DNA of 64,000 bases, from positions 43,047,501 to 43,111,500 of the forward strand of contig JAYKKI010000013.1 in assembly GCA_039881145.1 (NCBI GenBank), given 5' to 3'. The position numbers and the translations under genes were made by a program. The stretch comes from Druceiella hillmani (Eukaryota; Arthropoda; Insecta; Lepidoptera; Hepialidae). Position 1 is the first letter of the stretch. Each line of letters opens with the position of its first letter. The notes under the pieces are model-generated. The model had not been told where the DNA came from, ran no database searches, and was given only the letters and a program-made list of their open reading frames with translations. Positions 10,252-22,600 of the stretch are shown here, in pieces.

Positions 10252-12867
10252 ACTATTATTCCAAATGTATATAATAATCAATATAACAGACTGTCAGTCA
10301 AAATTGTTATGGGTGGGTAAACAAAGCAAGTACTTTTCGTTTTGTATTAATTGTTATAATATTAATAAGATATTTATTACCTATTACCAGTTATAAACTC
10401 TTCCTTTGCATCAACAATATAAATGTTTAATTATAATTTAACGTTAACAAAACCTTTAAAAAAATTAAAAAATAAATATTTTAGAATTAAAAAACCATAG
10501 TCAAATAGCATTTTGTACTCTAGTAATGACAATTAAATAACAAAAAAAAATTAGCCTTTGATTTTTGTTATTTAATTTTTATTACGTAACCAAAGAGATG
10601 GTGTACGAATAGTGTCGAAGTGAACTTTACACACAGACAGATGGTTCACATACCAAATATCTGGTTTATCGGCAAACCCCTAGTCGGTACATCTTTATAC
10701 TTTATTCAAGCTTAAATATAGGTCTCACCAGATAATATTCATCATTATTATAGTTCTATATTCATCTCATTAGGTTCATTTTGATATTCATAGTTCATAG
10801 AGAATCCCGAAAGGCAAAAATTTGATTACATTTTCAAATCGAAAAACTCTGATTTATCATGATTTAAGAATGACATTGTTTCACCCCATGTTTTTTAATC
10901 TCAGGTGTTTCCTCAAAAGTATATTTCTATCTATTTAAAAAACAACTTGTGTCACCATAATTTAATACCAAATCCTTCAAATGTCTTTAATATTGTATGT
11001 TATCATAATTAAACTAAAAAAACTTGGAAAACTAGTGATTTTGAAATCCCTTAATTTGTACCAACTTTGCTACTGAAAAATTATCCACAATATCACGAGA
11101 GTTTGAATTATCAATATCTCAAAAACAGCACACTTTCAGCTACAAAATAAATGCCATTATTTTGTCAGTGATGTTTTCAAACATGTTTAATTGAGCGGAA
11201 ATGTTCAGCATAACACTTGTATAGCCAACTTTCAGAATATTAACGATTTGGAGAAAATAATTTTTACCATAAGCAATTGCCTTTCAGTCATTCAATTTCA
11301 ATTTAAACTATTATTTCTTCGGTTTGAGAACATGAGAGATAACAAAGATTGTATATTCACCTATATCTATGTATAGTGTAACATTAGAATGGTACAGCAC
11401 CGCATAAGCCCATGTGCGTATGACCTTTCATAAATAATAAGCAGAAAATGAGATTCTTGGCTTCGTTTGAACACATCAACGGGTAAATACCAATTGGAAT
11501 AGCGAATTGACTAAAGCCATTAATAGGTTAAAATAATTAATATAAAAAAATAACTAATTTAATAAAAAGTAAACGCGATAAATATTCTATAATAAGCATA
11601 AATAACAGCTGAATATATTTGGAAAAAACAAAGTTCTAGCAAATCATCTGACAAAGCAACGAACAGTGTAAGCCATTTTTTCTCAACCATTTTTATGTCT
11701 CGTGCCTCGAAAAAAAAACCAAAAAATTAATACATTATACTACAAAATTAAAATAATATTTCAATGAATTGAACGTTAAACATTTTAAAGAAATTAAGGC
11801 TTAATTAATAAGCTATAAGTTATAAATAAGTGTATTCAATTTAGTAACACTTCATTCAAAAAATTTTAATAAAGGAATGTTTTGTATACAAATCTTATTT
11901 TTTGACAGATTGGGACCCCTTTAATAATAAACGCGACTCCCAGTTTGAGAAAGGATGGTGTTTGGCATAATGTAATATAACTTATGCACTTAGAATAACA
12001 ATCAGTCAAACGCCGCACTTTGAATGTATCATGTAGTTTTTACATTCAACATATTTCGGTTTTCAGGAGTATTAGCGTTTGTTTTTGTTAATTATTGTTT
12101 TGATAACTTACAATGTCTACTGTGTGCTATTCCAATTCAACTTTACAAAGCCATTAATAGGTTTTGTTCAAAAGACTAAATAAAGAAAAATCTATGAAGG
12201 TGATTTGGATCCAGACTATGTGCAAGACACTCTGTGAGTACTGCGTCTGTAAGTACCTGAGTTTAAAATAAAATTTTCTTGGACCTCTTCTTGTTCTTGC
12301 GATAATCTATTACAATGTTAAAAAACATGCACTACCCAGCCTCACTAGGCGCCAAGCAATACTATCAAAACAATACAAATATTCTTACATATATGAAAGA
12401 AATGGATAATGTTCTGTTTATGATAATGGAACATTTAAATGTAATTATGATTAAAAAAATGCTGAAAATAACAGAATTTTTTAAGAAATTATTTCTCTAT
12501 AACAAAGATTCAAATTATTAAAATGTTATATCATACATTGTCTTGTATTTTAGAGTAAAATTTGCAATTAACCAACACCTATTGTTGAATTGATAATTTC
12601 ATATCATATACATGATTATTATTATTGAAATACCGCAAACTTTTTTTCTTGGATATTTCTGTTACATAATTCAATGCCATATTTGACTTCTTACAAAAAT
12701 TTCTTCTGCCAAACAACCTCCAGGCATTAATTTTCGAATAGATCCGCCTTTTCATACCTTACATTCTCACCGCGCTTTTTTATTACAATGCTACAAAAAG
12801 AAAAAATATAAAAGTCGGTGATAAATCATTTAAAAATATGACCAACTGAATAAAAGTTTTACACCGC

Positions 12868-12903
12868 TGATGATAATGGCATATCTTCACATGAAAACAC
12901 GTA
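12868..12903. repeat. Orphan fragment of the 106-bp satellite
   Basis: GATGATAATGGCATATCTTC followed by ACATGAAAACAC closely matches the GATGATAATGGCTGCATATC...CATATGAAAACA part of the array at 14690-17010, but stands alone about 1.8 kb before it. Confidence 0.55.
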
Positions 12904-13374
12904 TTACCGAAATTTCCATTACACTCAAAAAGATAATATCGAATGATAAAGGCAGATACACATGTTACCTTTAATTTTTAGAGGTAATTTTTTTTTGCTT
13001 ATAAAGGTCATCAAAATTATATTGGCATATATTTTTTTATTGTAAATCTACAAAAAAAGAAATTTTAATAAACAATTGGAACTGACTTCTACTTCCAAAA
13101 CAATCATTTAATGAAAACTATGAATATTTTTTAAAATATTGCCTAAATATTATCAAAATGAAAGCGAAAATGTTTTTTTTTATTTATTTTCATAGGGCCA
13201 ATATTACTAAATCAGATCAAAAAAACAAAACTAACAATACTTGGCTGAATAAATAAAGTACTTAATTAAAAGTATACAGTAGAATTTGCGCTTGTACAGA
13301 TGGAAATAAAAGAAAATGTCAAATAGTACCAAGACACAAAATTGCCCATCAAACTGTGTTATAAGCTATATAAT

Positions 13375-13680
13375 AATGCTTAAAAATGCTCAAAAGCCTG
13401 AGAAATATGAACAGAACTTGCTCTACAAGAGTTCCTTACACGAACACCTATAACAGTCTATTAATTTACAGAGATTAAAATTTAATTTTCCACCATGTAA
13501 ATATATTGCCTAGCATACCTTTCAACAGGCGTGAAAATATGGCGAAGATCTCAAATAATGTGAAAATTAGAAACAACGCTACGGTTTTCCTGTAATCTTC
13601 AAGTCAAATTTTACCAATGGTGTTTTTTTCGTAATTTTTAGTTTAGTAGTTTTAGAAATAACGGAAGCTATCTCTGAGAG
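13375..13680 (+). repeat. Dispersed repeat, copy 1 of 3
   Basis: Homologous to 20080-20400 and, in part, to 33215-33350. Shared landmarks, in order, are CCACCATGTAAATATATTG, a CAGGCGTGAAAATAT-like phrase, TTTTCCTGTAATCTTC and CTATCTCTGAG. Copies are diverged by substitutions and small indels. No coding capacity seen. Confidence 0.65.
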
Positions 13681-13871
13681 CTACAAAATGTGTATACATA
13701 TATATAAAGAGAATTGAGAAAATTTGTATACATATACATATATACAATTATGAAAATGAGTTTTGTTGAGTTCCTTATAAGTAAATCTTTCAAACAATAC
13801 CCTATATAATATGATACAAAAACTAAAACTAAATATTTTTGAGTACCCAATTTTCCCCCTCTAAAAAATAA

Positions 13872-14016
<145 letters not shown>

Positions 14017-14020
<4 letters not shown>

Positions 14021-14110
14021 TTAACAGCTCAAGTGCCCGATACAACACAAAACACAGTTGCAAGAGGAACTGTGTTTTGTGTTGTATCGGGCACTTGAGC
14101 TGTTAAAATA
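14017..14110. repeat. 43-bp perfect inverted repeat with 8-nt loop
   Basis: Left arm 14017-14059 begins TATTTTAACAGCTCAAGTGC and ends AACACAAAACACAGTT. The right arm 14068-14110 is its exact reverse complement. The loop is GCAAGAGG. All 43 pairs match, so a transcript would form a long uninterrupted stem. The left arm starts inside the (TA)n run. On the right the sequence goes on to CTTCGTCAGGGGTGTCTA, which looks like the tail of a dispersed retroelement. Confidence 0.95.
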
Positions 14111-14689
14111 AACAAACCTGAAATGTATGCAAATGCTTGGTGCGGCGTTCTTCGTCAGGGGTGTCTATTTGCTAATTCTAGCTCAGGCGTTTGAGGGATT
14201 AAAGTGTTAGTTGTAAATTTATGGAATAAAATGATCTATTACTTTGCCAAATTTTAAGTTCCTACGTTAAATGGTTTCTAAGAAAGATTCCCAATTTACT
14301 ATGATATGAAAATCTATTAGAGTGACCAAGTTTTTAAATAGTTTACGTCATGCTTTTGTAATATTTTTCTTTTCTTGCAACATTTTAATAATAAGAATAC
14401 AAATATCGACAAAAATTTTCATATGTGAGAATATAAAGAGAAAAAAGAACAATGAAATTTGTACTTAGAATCAAAAACATATGTTGCTAGACATATTTTG
14501 TTAAGTATACTATATAATTAAAAAAAATTTGATTGCCTATTTGAATCTGTCCTTACATATCCAAAAGAACCTTACTTCTTTTTTGTAATGGCTGTCACGA
14601 AATTAGTAAGTACCACCAATGTACTATCACAAAGTACTGTCACAAAATTAATAAGTACCAAAATATATGAAATAATTTGCACAATCATC

Positions 14690-17010
14690 CAAAGCAAAAC
14701 TCTCAAGTCCCTATCACATAATCCATAAAATTTTCTGAATTCCCACAATCCCATATTTTTGTAATACTACCATTAAGATGATAATGGCTGCATATATTCA
14801 TATGAAAGCAAAGTCCCTGTCACATAATACAGAAAATTCCCTGAATTCCCACAATCCCATATTTTTGCAATACTAACATTAAGACAATAATGACTGAATA
14901 TCTTCATATGAAAACAAAGTCCCTGTCACATAATACAGAAACTTCCCTGAATTCCCACAATCCCATATTTTTGCAATACTAACATTAAGACAATAATGAC
15001 TGAATATCTTCATATGAAAACAAAGTCCCTGTCACATAATACAGAAAATTCCCTGAATTCCCACAATCCCATATTTTTGCAATAATAACATTAAGACAAT
15101 AATGGCTGAATATCTTCATATGAAAACAAAGTTCCTGTCACATAATACAGAAAATTCCCTGAATTCCCACAATCCCATATTTTTGCAATAATAACATTAA
15201 GACAATAATGGCTGAATATCTTCATATGAAAACAAAGTCCCTGTCACATAATACAGAAAATTCCCTGAATTCCCACAATCCCATATTTTTGCAATAATAA
15301 CATTAAGACAATAATGGCTGAATATCTTCATATGAAAACAAAGTTCCTGTCACATAATCCAGAAAATTCCCTGAATTCCCACAATCCCATATTTTTGTAA
15401 TAATAACATTAAGACAATAATGGCTGAATATCTTCATATGAAAACAAAGTCCCTGTCACATAATCCAGAAAATTCCCTGAATTCCCACAATCCCATATTT
15501 TTGCAATACTAAAATTAAGACAATAATGGCTGAATATCTTCATATGAAAACAAAGTCCCTGTCACATAATCCAGAAAATTCCCTGAATTGCCACAATCCC
15601 ATATTTTTGCAATACTAACATTAAGACAATAATGACTGAATATCTTCATATGAAAACAAAGTCCCTGTCACATAATACAGAAAATTCCCTGAATTCCCAC
15701 AATCCCATATTTTTGCAATAATAACATTAAGACAATAATGGCTGAATATCTTCATATGAAAACAAAGTTCCTGTCACATAATCCAGAAAATTCCCTGAAT
15801 TGCCACAATCCCATATTTTTGCAATACTAACATTAAGACAATAATGACTGAATATCTTCATATGAAAACAAAGTCCCTGTCACATAATCCAGAAAATTCC
15901 CTGAATTGCCACAATCCCATATTTTTGCAATACTAACATTAAGACAATAATAGCTGAATATCTTCATATGAAAACAAAGTCTCTGTCACATAATCCAGAA
16001 AATTTCCTGAATTGCCACAATCCCATATTTTTGCAATACTAACATTAAGACAATAATAGCTGAATATCTTCATATGAAAACAAAGTCCCTGTCACATAAT
16101 CCAGAAAATTTCCTGAATTGCCACAATCCCATATTTTTGCAATACTAACATTAAGACAATAATAGCTGAATATCTTCATATGAAAACAAAGTCCCTGTCA
16201 CATAATACAGAAAATTCCCTGAATTGCCACAATCCCATATTTTTGCAATACTAACATTAAGACAATAATAGCTGAATATCTTCATATGAAAACAAAATCC
16301 CTGTCACATAATACAGAAAATTCCCTGAATTGCCACAATCCCATATTTTTGCAATACTAACATTAAGACAATAATAGCTGAATATCTTCATATGAAAACA
16401 AAGTCCCTGTCACATAATCCAGAAAATTCGCTGAATTGCCACAATCCCATATTTTTGCAATACTAACATTAAGACAATAATGACTGAATATCTTCATATG
16501 AAAACAAAGTCCCTGTCACATAATCCAGAAAATTCCCTGAATTGCCACAATCCCATATTTTTGCAATACTAACATTAAGACAATAATGGCTGCATATACT
16601 TCATATGAAAATAAAGTCCCTGTCATATAATCCAGAAAATTTCCTGAATTCCCTCAATTCCATATTTTTGCAATACCACCATTAAGATGACATTGACTGC
16701 ATATCTTCATATGAAGACAAAGTCCCTGGCACATAATCCAAAAAATTTCCTCAATTCCAGCAATCCCATATTTTTGCAATACTACCATTAAGATGATAAT
16801 GACTGCATATCTTCATGTGAAAATAAAGTCCCTGTCACATAATCCAGAAAATTTCCTGAAGCCCCACAATCCCATATTTTTGCAATACCACCATTAAGAT
16901 GATAATGAATGTATATCTTCATATGAAGACAAAGTCCCTGACACATAATCCAGTAAATTTCCTGAATTCCTGCAACTCCATATTTTTGCAATACCACCAT
17001 TAAGATGACA
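14690..17010. repeat. 106-bp satellite array (about 22 copies)
   Basis: The unit includes GTCCCTGTCACATAATCCAG, GAATTCCCACAATCCCATAT, TTTTTGCAATACTAACATTA and TGAATATCTTCATATGAAAA. The start AAGTCCCTGT recurs at 14811, 14917 and 15023, exactly 106 bp apart. Central copies are nearly identical and fall into variants (ATACTAAC or ATAATAAC; GAATTCCC or GAATTGCC; AATGGCTG, AATGACTG or AATAGCTG). The first copy and the last four are more diverged (ACCACCATTAAGATGA), as expected when unequal exchange homogenises the middle. Confidence 0.96.
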
Positions 17011-17479
17011 ATAACTCCACTTTTTCACATATTCATTTTTATAATTATTTCAGTATGACCCTTTAAAACTGGGATTTGTTTATGATAACCATAAAATAAA
17101 AGTAAAATAGAGTTTGTTTGCTTTGTTAATTTCTAAAATATTTTGCCTGACTGGAAAAATTCACTGTTGATTTCTTTTAAGATTCTCTTTGAAAATTTCC
17201 ATGCTCATACTGTTGCTGTAACTCTAGTATGTTACGGGAGTTTCTGGAAATGTTACGGAAATACCTGAAACTATATAATTATAGGCAGGATACGGCAAGA
17301 AGAAAAACAGATGAATCTCTGCCAAAAAAAGTGCAGAACGTGGAAAAGACGTTTCCAAATAATTATGATTTCTAGGAGGGTCAAAATTCAAGTTTAATTC
17401 CCACGGATTTCTTTTTATGGAATTATTTTCAGAATCGGGTGTACATAATAATTGGGTGTCTTAGTTAGAAACTTTAATA

Positions 17480-18500
17480 AGAGTATTAGAGATATGATGG
17501 CTTGAAGACACTGTCACAATTAGAACTCAAAGGGAATATTCAAGAAGACTGTCCCAATTAGTGACTCAGAAAGAGAATGTTTGAAAAGCAATGGCTAGAA
17601 ACACTACCCCAATTAGAGATTCAGAAAGAAAATCTTTGGAAAGAGATGGCTGGAAAACACTCTTAGTCAGAGACTCAGAAAGAAAATATTTGAAAAGAGA
17701 TGGTTGGAAAACACGGTTCCAGTTAGACGCAGAAAGAGAATATTGGAAAAGAGATGGCTGGAAAACACTGCGCCATTTAGAGACTAAAAAAGAGAATATT
17801 CAAAAAGATATGGCTGAAAAACATTATCCCAATTAGAGGCTCAGAAAGAGAATATTCCAAAAGAGAAGGCTGGAAGATATTGTTCTAATTAGAGATTGAG
17901 AAAACAAATATTCGAAGAGAGGGCTGGAAGACTCTGTCCCAATTAAAGACTCAGAGATTATACAAAAAGAGATGGCTGGAAGATACCGTCTCAATTTGAG
18001 ACGCAGAAAGAGAATATTCGAAACGAGATAGCTGGAAGACACTGTCTCAATTTTAGACTCCGAAAGAAAATATGTGAAAAGGAATAGCTGGAAGACTCTG
18101 TCCCAATTAAAGACACAGAAAGAGAATATTCAAAAAGAGATGGCTGGAAGGCACTGTCTCAATTTGAGACTCAGAAGGAGAATATTCGAAAAGAAATAGC
18201 TGGAAGACTCTGTCCGAATTGAAGACTCAGAAAGAGAATATTCGAAAAGAGATGGCTGGAATACACTGTCCCAATTAAAGACTCAGAAAGAGAATATTCG
18301 AAAAGAGACGGCTAGAAGACGCTATCTCAATTCGAGACTCAGAATGAGAATATTCGAAAAGAGATGATTGAAAGACACTGCTCCAATTAGACTCGGAAAG
18401 AGATTAATCAAGAAGTTATGTCCGGAAAACACTGTATCAATTAGAGACTCAGATAATATTGGAGACAAGATAATTGGAATATCCCACACTGCGTCAACGA
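17480..18500. repeat. 54-56-bp minisatellite (about 18 copies)
   Basis: The unit is of the type GAGATGGCTGGAAGACACTG, TCCCAATTAGAGACTCAGAA, AGAGAATATTCGAAAA. Some adjacent copies are 54 bp apart (17645, 17699, 17753), others 55-56. The 54-bp copies keep one frame open, giving an 18-residue repeat (RDSERKYLKRDGWKTLLV type) over 17591-17836. The frame breaks once 56-bp copies start. No start context or splice sites suggest a gene. Confidence 0.9.
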
Positions 18501-18980
18501 GTATCAAAATCTAGCATGTATAATTAGAACAATACCAAAGGTATGTGAGGGCTAATTGGATACTATTTTTAAAATATAAATTCCCGTCTATTATGTCTTA
18601 ATGGAATAAATATTTATTACAATAGCTTCCACAGCAAAAATTTCTATTTATTTTTAAAGTGAACAAATTTATGGCCACCCTATAATAAAATGAATGTCCA
18701 TTGGCAAGTTACCAGCCTGTGAAAATAAAATAATCTTAACATTATTTGATACAAATATATTTTTTTCCTTATGATAAAAAATATTTAGTACATTTACAGT
18801 ATTTTGATTTCACTAATAAAACTTGGAAGTAATTTAAGAAACTACACATTTGTTTATATGTTGCTCCCCAATCATTTACCAAAGCTACAATTGCTTTAAT
18901 TTTAAAATTTGTATACAAATATGCATCAAAGGTACTGAAATTCTTTTAAAATTACTTTAATGGAATAATATTAGACATAA

Positions 18981-19031
18981 AAAAAACTTCAATAACTGAA
19001 TATTGGTCATATTCAGTTATTGAAGTTTTTT
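18981..19031. repeat. 22-bp perfect hairpin
   Basis: Arms AAAAAACTTCAATAACTGAA plus TA (18981-19002) and the exact reverse complement (19010-19031), with the 7-nt loop TTGGTCA. Confidence 0.9.
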
Positions 19032-19341
19032 AAAGCCCAAATATGATTTCAATTTTGCTACGAAAAGTTTATTTGTATTATTTTTGCTTCGACACCATTT
19101 TAAAAGCCAATAATAATGCACAACTTTTTTCCTTCATCTTTATACATATATACTGGTTTATATCTATAGCTCATCACTCACCAAGATTTAGGCAATAGTA
19201 ACAGAAAGCCTGGTCCAGGCAAGTTATGAACTTATGGTAAAATGTGGTATGCTAGACAAACCTTCAGGCTACATATACACCTTACATTAACCTCCAACGT
19301 GGAGCACTATGAAAACTTGTTCTATATGCTTCTTAACTACA

Positions 19342-19993
19342 TTAACCGTTTTAGTGCCATGGTTTTTTACTCATATATACTTAAAAATGCCAAAGAAATC
19401 TTATGTTTTCGGTGTCATTTACCCTTGTCTCAAAAAAAATTGTATCTCTTCCAAAAATTATCCAATTTTAATAATTTTTTCGGTGTTTTCTTAATAAAAA
19501 CTTGTACAAGGATAATACAATATAAAGAAAATTATTGAAATATATATTGTGAACAAAAATTATTACAAAAACTGAAATCAAGGTCACATCATATTTCCGC
19601 AGTCCGGTACATCCTCCAAAACAATTGTTATTATCACTATCACTCAAAATTAGTATTACGCCAAATTGTGAGCGCACCACAATGTCACTCTCACTATCAC
19701 TTTCTTCACAACTTGAAAAACGATCATTTTCATTTGAATTATTTTTGTATTCCGACATTATGGGTTAAAAATAGTCTTCTCCTGGATCCTTTTTATATTG
19801 TAATTACTAATAATATTATAATTTGAACTTTATATAACACGTAGAAAAATTTAAAAAATTAGCGATGCGTTCGAGCGACCTCTCCTACCGCACGCTAAAC
19901 AGCAACTGATTTCGCGATCGTCATCGCGCTCGTGGCAAATTTAGTTAGCACGCGCACGAGCACGGTGGCGCTCGTCGGCACTCAAACGGTTAA
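19342..19993 (-). mobile_element. piggyBac-derived MITE, copy 3
   Basis: About 652 bp from TTAACCGTTTTAGTGCCATG to GGCACTCAAACGGTTAA, with TTAA on both sides. The minus strand has a remnant frame of 96 codons from 19758, starting MSEYKNNSNENDRFSSCEES and continuing into a Ser/Asp-rich stretch and SQFGVILILSDSDNNN. This is the best-preserved remnant of the acidic transposase N-terminus among the five copies. The GC-rich palindromic part at 19915-19980 is intact (ATCGCGCTCGTGGC, GAGCACGGTGGCGCTCG). Confidence 0.88.
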
Positions 19994-20079
19994 TGTCAAT
20001 ATTATTAACTTTTTTTACACGACCATGGTGAAGTCAAAATGAAGAGTTATGAATTAAGGGTTACAAACTACAAAACAAT

Positions 20080-20400
20080 ACTTAAAAACTAGCGTATATG
20101 AAATGCCTATCCAGTATGAGCAGAACTCGTTTTATGAGGGTTCTATACACAGGCACCTATAACACTACTAACTTACAAAAATTAAAGTTTAGTTTTCCAC
20201 CACGTAAATATATTGACTAGTATAACTTTCACAGGCATAAAAATATTGTGTATTTTTAAAGAACTATGAAATTTAGAATCATGGCTATTATTTTCCTATA
20301 ATCTTCTAATCAAATTTAACCAATCCTAATTTCTTTAAGATTTCTGATTCATAGTTAAAGAAATAAGGAATGCTAATCTCTGAGGAGTTTAAGAATTTTG
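20080..20400 (+). repeat. Dispersed repeat, copy 2 of 3
   Basis: Matches 13375-13680 along its length (CACCTATAACACTACTAACT, CCACCACGTAAATATATTGA, TTTTCCTATAATCTTC, TAATCTCTGAG). It follows the MITE at 19342-19993 by less than 100 bp. Confidence 0.65.
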
Positions 20401-20719
20401 ATGCATACCTCCAAGGGTTAAACCACAGACAATTTTGAAAAAGTTATTTTGTAATTTAAATAACATGTGTTTTATAAAAGATATTTTTAAGTTCTTTATA
20501 ACTATATCTTTATGTACACATGTATGTAGATGGATACCATATCATCATCATATATATTAATACGCTAAAGTTAGGTTGTTACTCTCCCTTTTTAGAAAAA
20601 AACCTCACAACTAATCCACATAAATTATATATCATTTTATAGATAATTGCTTGCTCTACCGGCATCCACAACTAAAAAATGTATTATTGCTATTGTTTTT
20701 GCAAATTAATTAATTATTA

Positions 20720-21048
20720 AAATTATATACACGAAACAGCAATGCTGCCATCTAACGGCTCAACGTCAATATGATTGACGGTCGGTAAAATTTTTGTTTA
20801 ATTTCAAATCCACTCACGTATAAATAAAGTGGCGCTTTAGCTCAATGCTTTTGATACTTGCGCCTCTATATGTCAATTTTAGTAAAATATTTGTTTGATC
20901 TGTCATCTGAGCTTCATAATGGAATAAAAACGTAACAAGCAGTGTGCAAAATTAGAAATGAATTGAATACCTGCAATCAATTTTGATTTATTAAATTGAG
21001 TTGAATAATTTATAATGCGAAGACTTCGCACGGGTCACGCTAGTATTT
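20720..21048 (-). repeat. Dispersed retroelement-like fragment ending CGAAGACTTCGCACGGGTCA
   Basis: The right end, CGAAGACTTCGCACGGGTCA followed by CGCTAGT, read on the minus strand starts ACTAGCGTGACCCGTGCGAAG. This is a common start of small insect dispersed repeats. GCTGCCATCTAACGGC near 20755 is also typical of these. No coding sequence is seen; the class is uncertain. Confidence 0.4.
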
Positions 21049-21615
21049 TCTTATAACTTCCACAATTTTTACGAATGAGGTGTCCTTTAATTCGGCTCGA
21101 GAGCGCGAATAAGATAGGCTTAAAATCTAATATGGCAGTCATGGGACAACATATGTTAAAGGTTAATTATTTCTATGTTAAAACCTGTGACAACGGATAT
21201 GAAATGAAAAAGTTTTACAAGACAAACTTAAAAATATCTATGTAACATGCAAAGGAAGAAATTTTTTAAACTACTATAGGTAACAAAAATTTAAGTGGTT
21301 GTTTAGAATTTGCTTTTCACGCTCGTTTTGTAATAACAGGTTAGGGAAAAAATTATTGATTTATGACAGGTAATCAAATTTCTTTCGAAATTGCTTTCAA
21401 AACTTTTTTACTATCCTAGTTGAGTAGTTTCCTACCCCTGGGACGTCCCTGTCCCATATATAGGACATGGCAAATAGCGCCACTCAAACATAAATAGTCG
21501 AATTAAAATAAAGTAAACATATAAACAATTACACATCATAGGGAACAGAACGAAATACAATCATGTCCGATCCTTTTTTTTTCAATTTTGTGTTTACGAT
21601 AAGGAATGATCGTAA

Positions 21616-21618
<3 letters not shown>

Positions 21619-21702
<84 letters not shown>
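21619..21702. repeat. (TA)n microsatellite
   Basis: A TA run interrupted only by TGTATATA and ACATATA. Confidence 0.95.
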
Positions 21703-21806
21703 ACTTAATATGTAGTTATTATTGTTTTAATGTCTATTTTGCATTTATTGGTATATTTTTGTAATAAACAAAATATGTAACGTGGGCGCATAGATAACTT
21801 TTGTAT

Positions 21807-21842
21807 AACATATGAAAACAAAGTCTCTGTCACATAATCCAA
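21807..21842. repeat. Orphan fragment of the 106-bp satellite
   Basis: CATATGAAAACAAAGTCTCT followed by GTCACATAATCCAAG matches the array unit at 14690-17010 but stands alone 4.8 kb away, about 100 bp after a (TA)n run. Confidence 0.75.
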
Positions 21843-22494
21843 GAATTTATAAATAAATATTATTTTATTGTGCATATTTAAATAAAAAATTTCATTACGG
21901 CGATGAAAAATAATATATTTATTATTTGAGGCAATAATTCTCAAAATTTGTTTATATTTGTTTAATTGTATTTTAAATCCGAACCCCCCAGGGATTAATG
22001 AGCATAATTTGAGAAAACTTTTTAAATGTCGTTTTTTTGAATACTTATATGCTTTTTAAATATTTGACAATTCACCATCACAATATTTTTTCATGAAAAC
22101 CATATTTTTCATACAATTTAGAAATTGTAACCTACTTTCATATAAAAAAAAGTCTACTTGGTACAGTCATAAACTAAACAATCTCGGGAAAATCATAATC
22201 TACATAAATTAATTTCATCTACACTAGTTAAATATAATTATAGCAGCTAAATAAATACATAAATATATATATTTATCATAAAGCGTGCAAGTATGAAACA
22301 TGTATATTGTCTTGACATTCTAATCAAGATAATAAACGTGAAATTTAAACAATTTTGAATAAATATCTAAACGCATTTAAATATCTATTCAAACTGACAT
22401 TAATTAATGATATTAGTAAACAATACACAGTAATAAAGATTGAACGAAAGTGACAATATTCTATTATTCAAATGACAGCCACACCATTGGCTGG

Positions 22495-22600
22495 GAGTTC
22501 AAAAACGCTCATCCGTCATTGGAGTATTAGAAAATGGCTGTTACGTACTAACCAATAGCATTTGAATAGGTAGTCTATATAGCCAATAGCGTGCAAACTG
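22495..22600. promoter_or_regulatory. Cluster of three CCAAT/ATTGG boxes (weak candidate)
   Basis: CCATTGGCTGGGAG near 22490, ACCAATAGCATT near 22550 and GCCAATAGCGTG near 22580 lie within about 100 bp. CCAAT boxes bind NF-Y in animal promoters. There is no transcript start or exon nearby, so this is only a pattern. Confidence 0.2.

Noticed and set aside
14690..17010. CRISPR-like regular repeats
   Set aside because: The repeats are directly tandem with no unique spacers, in a eukaryotic intron.
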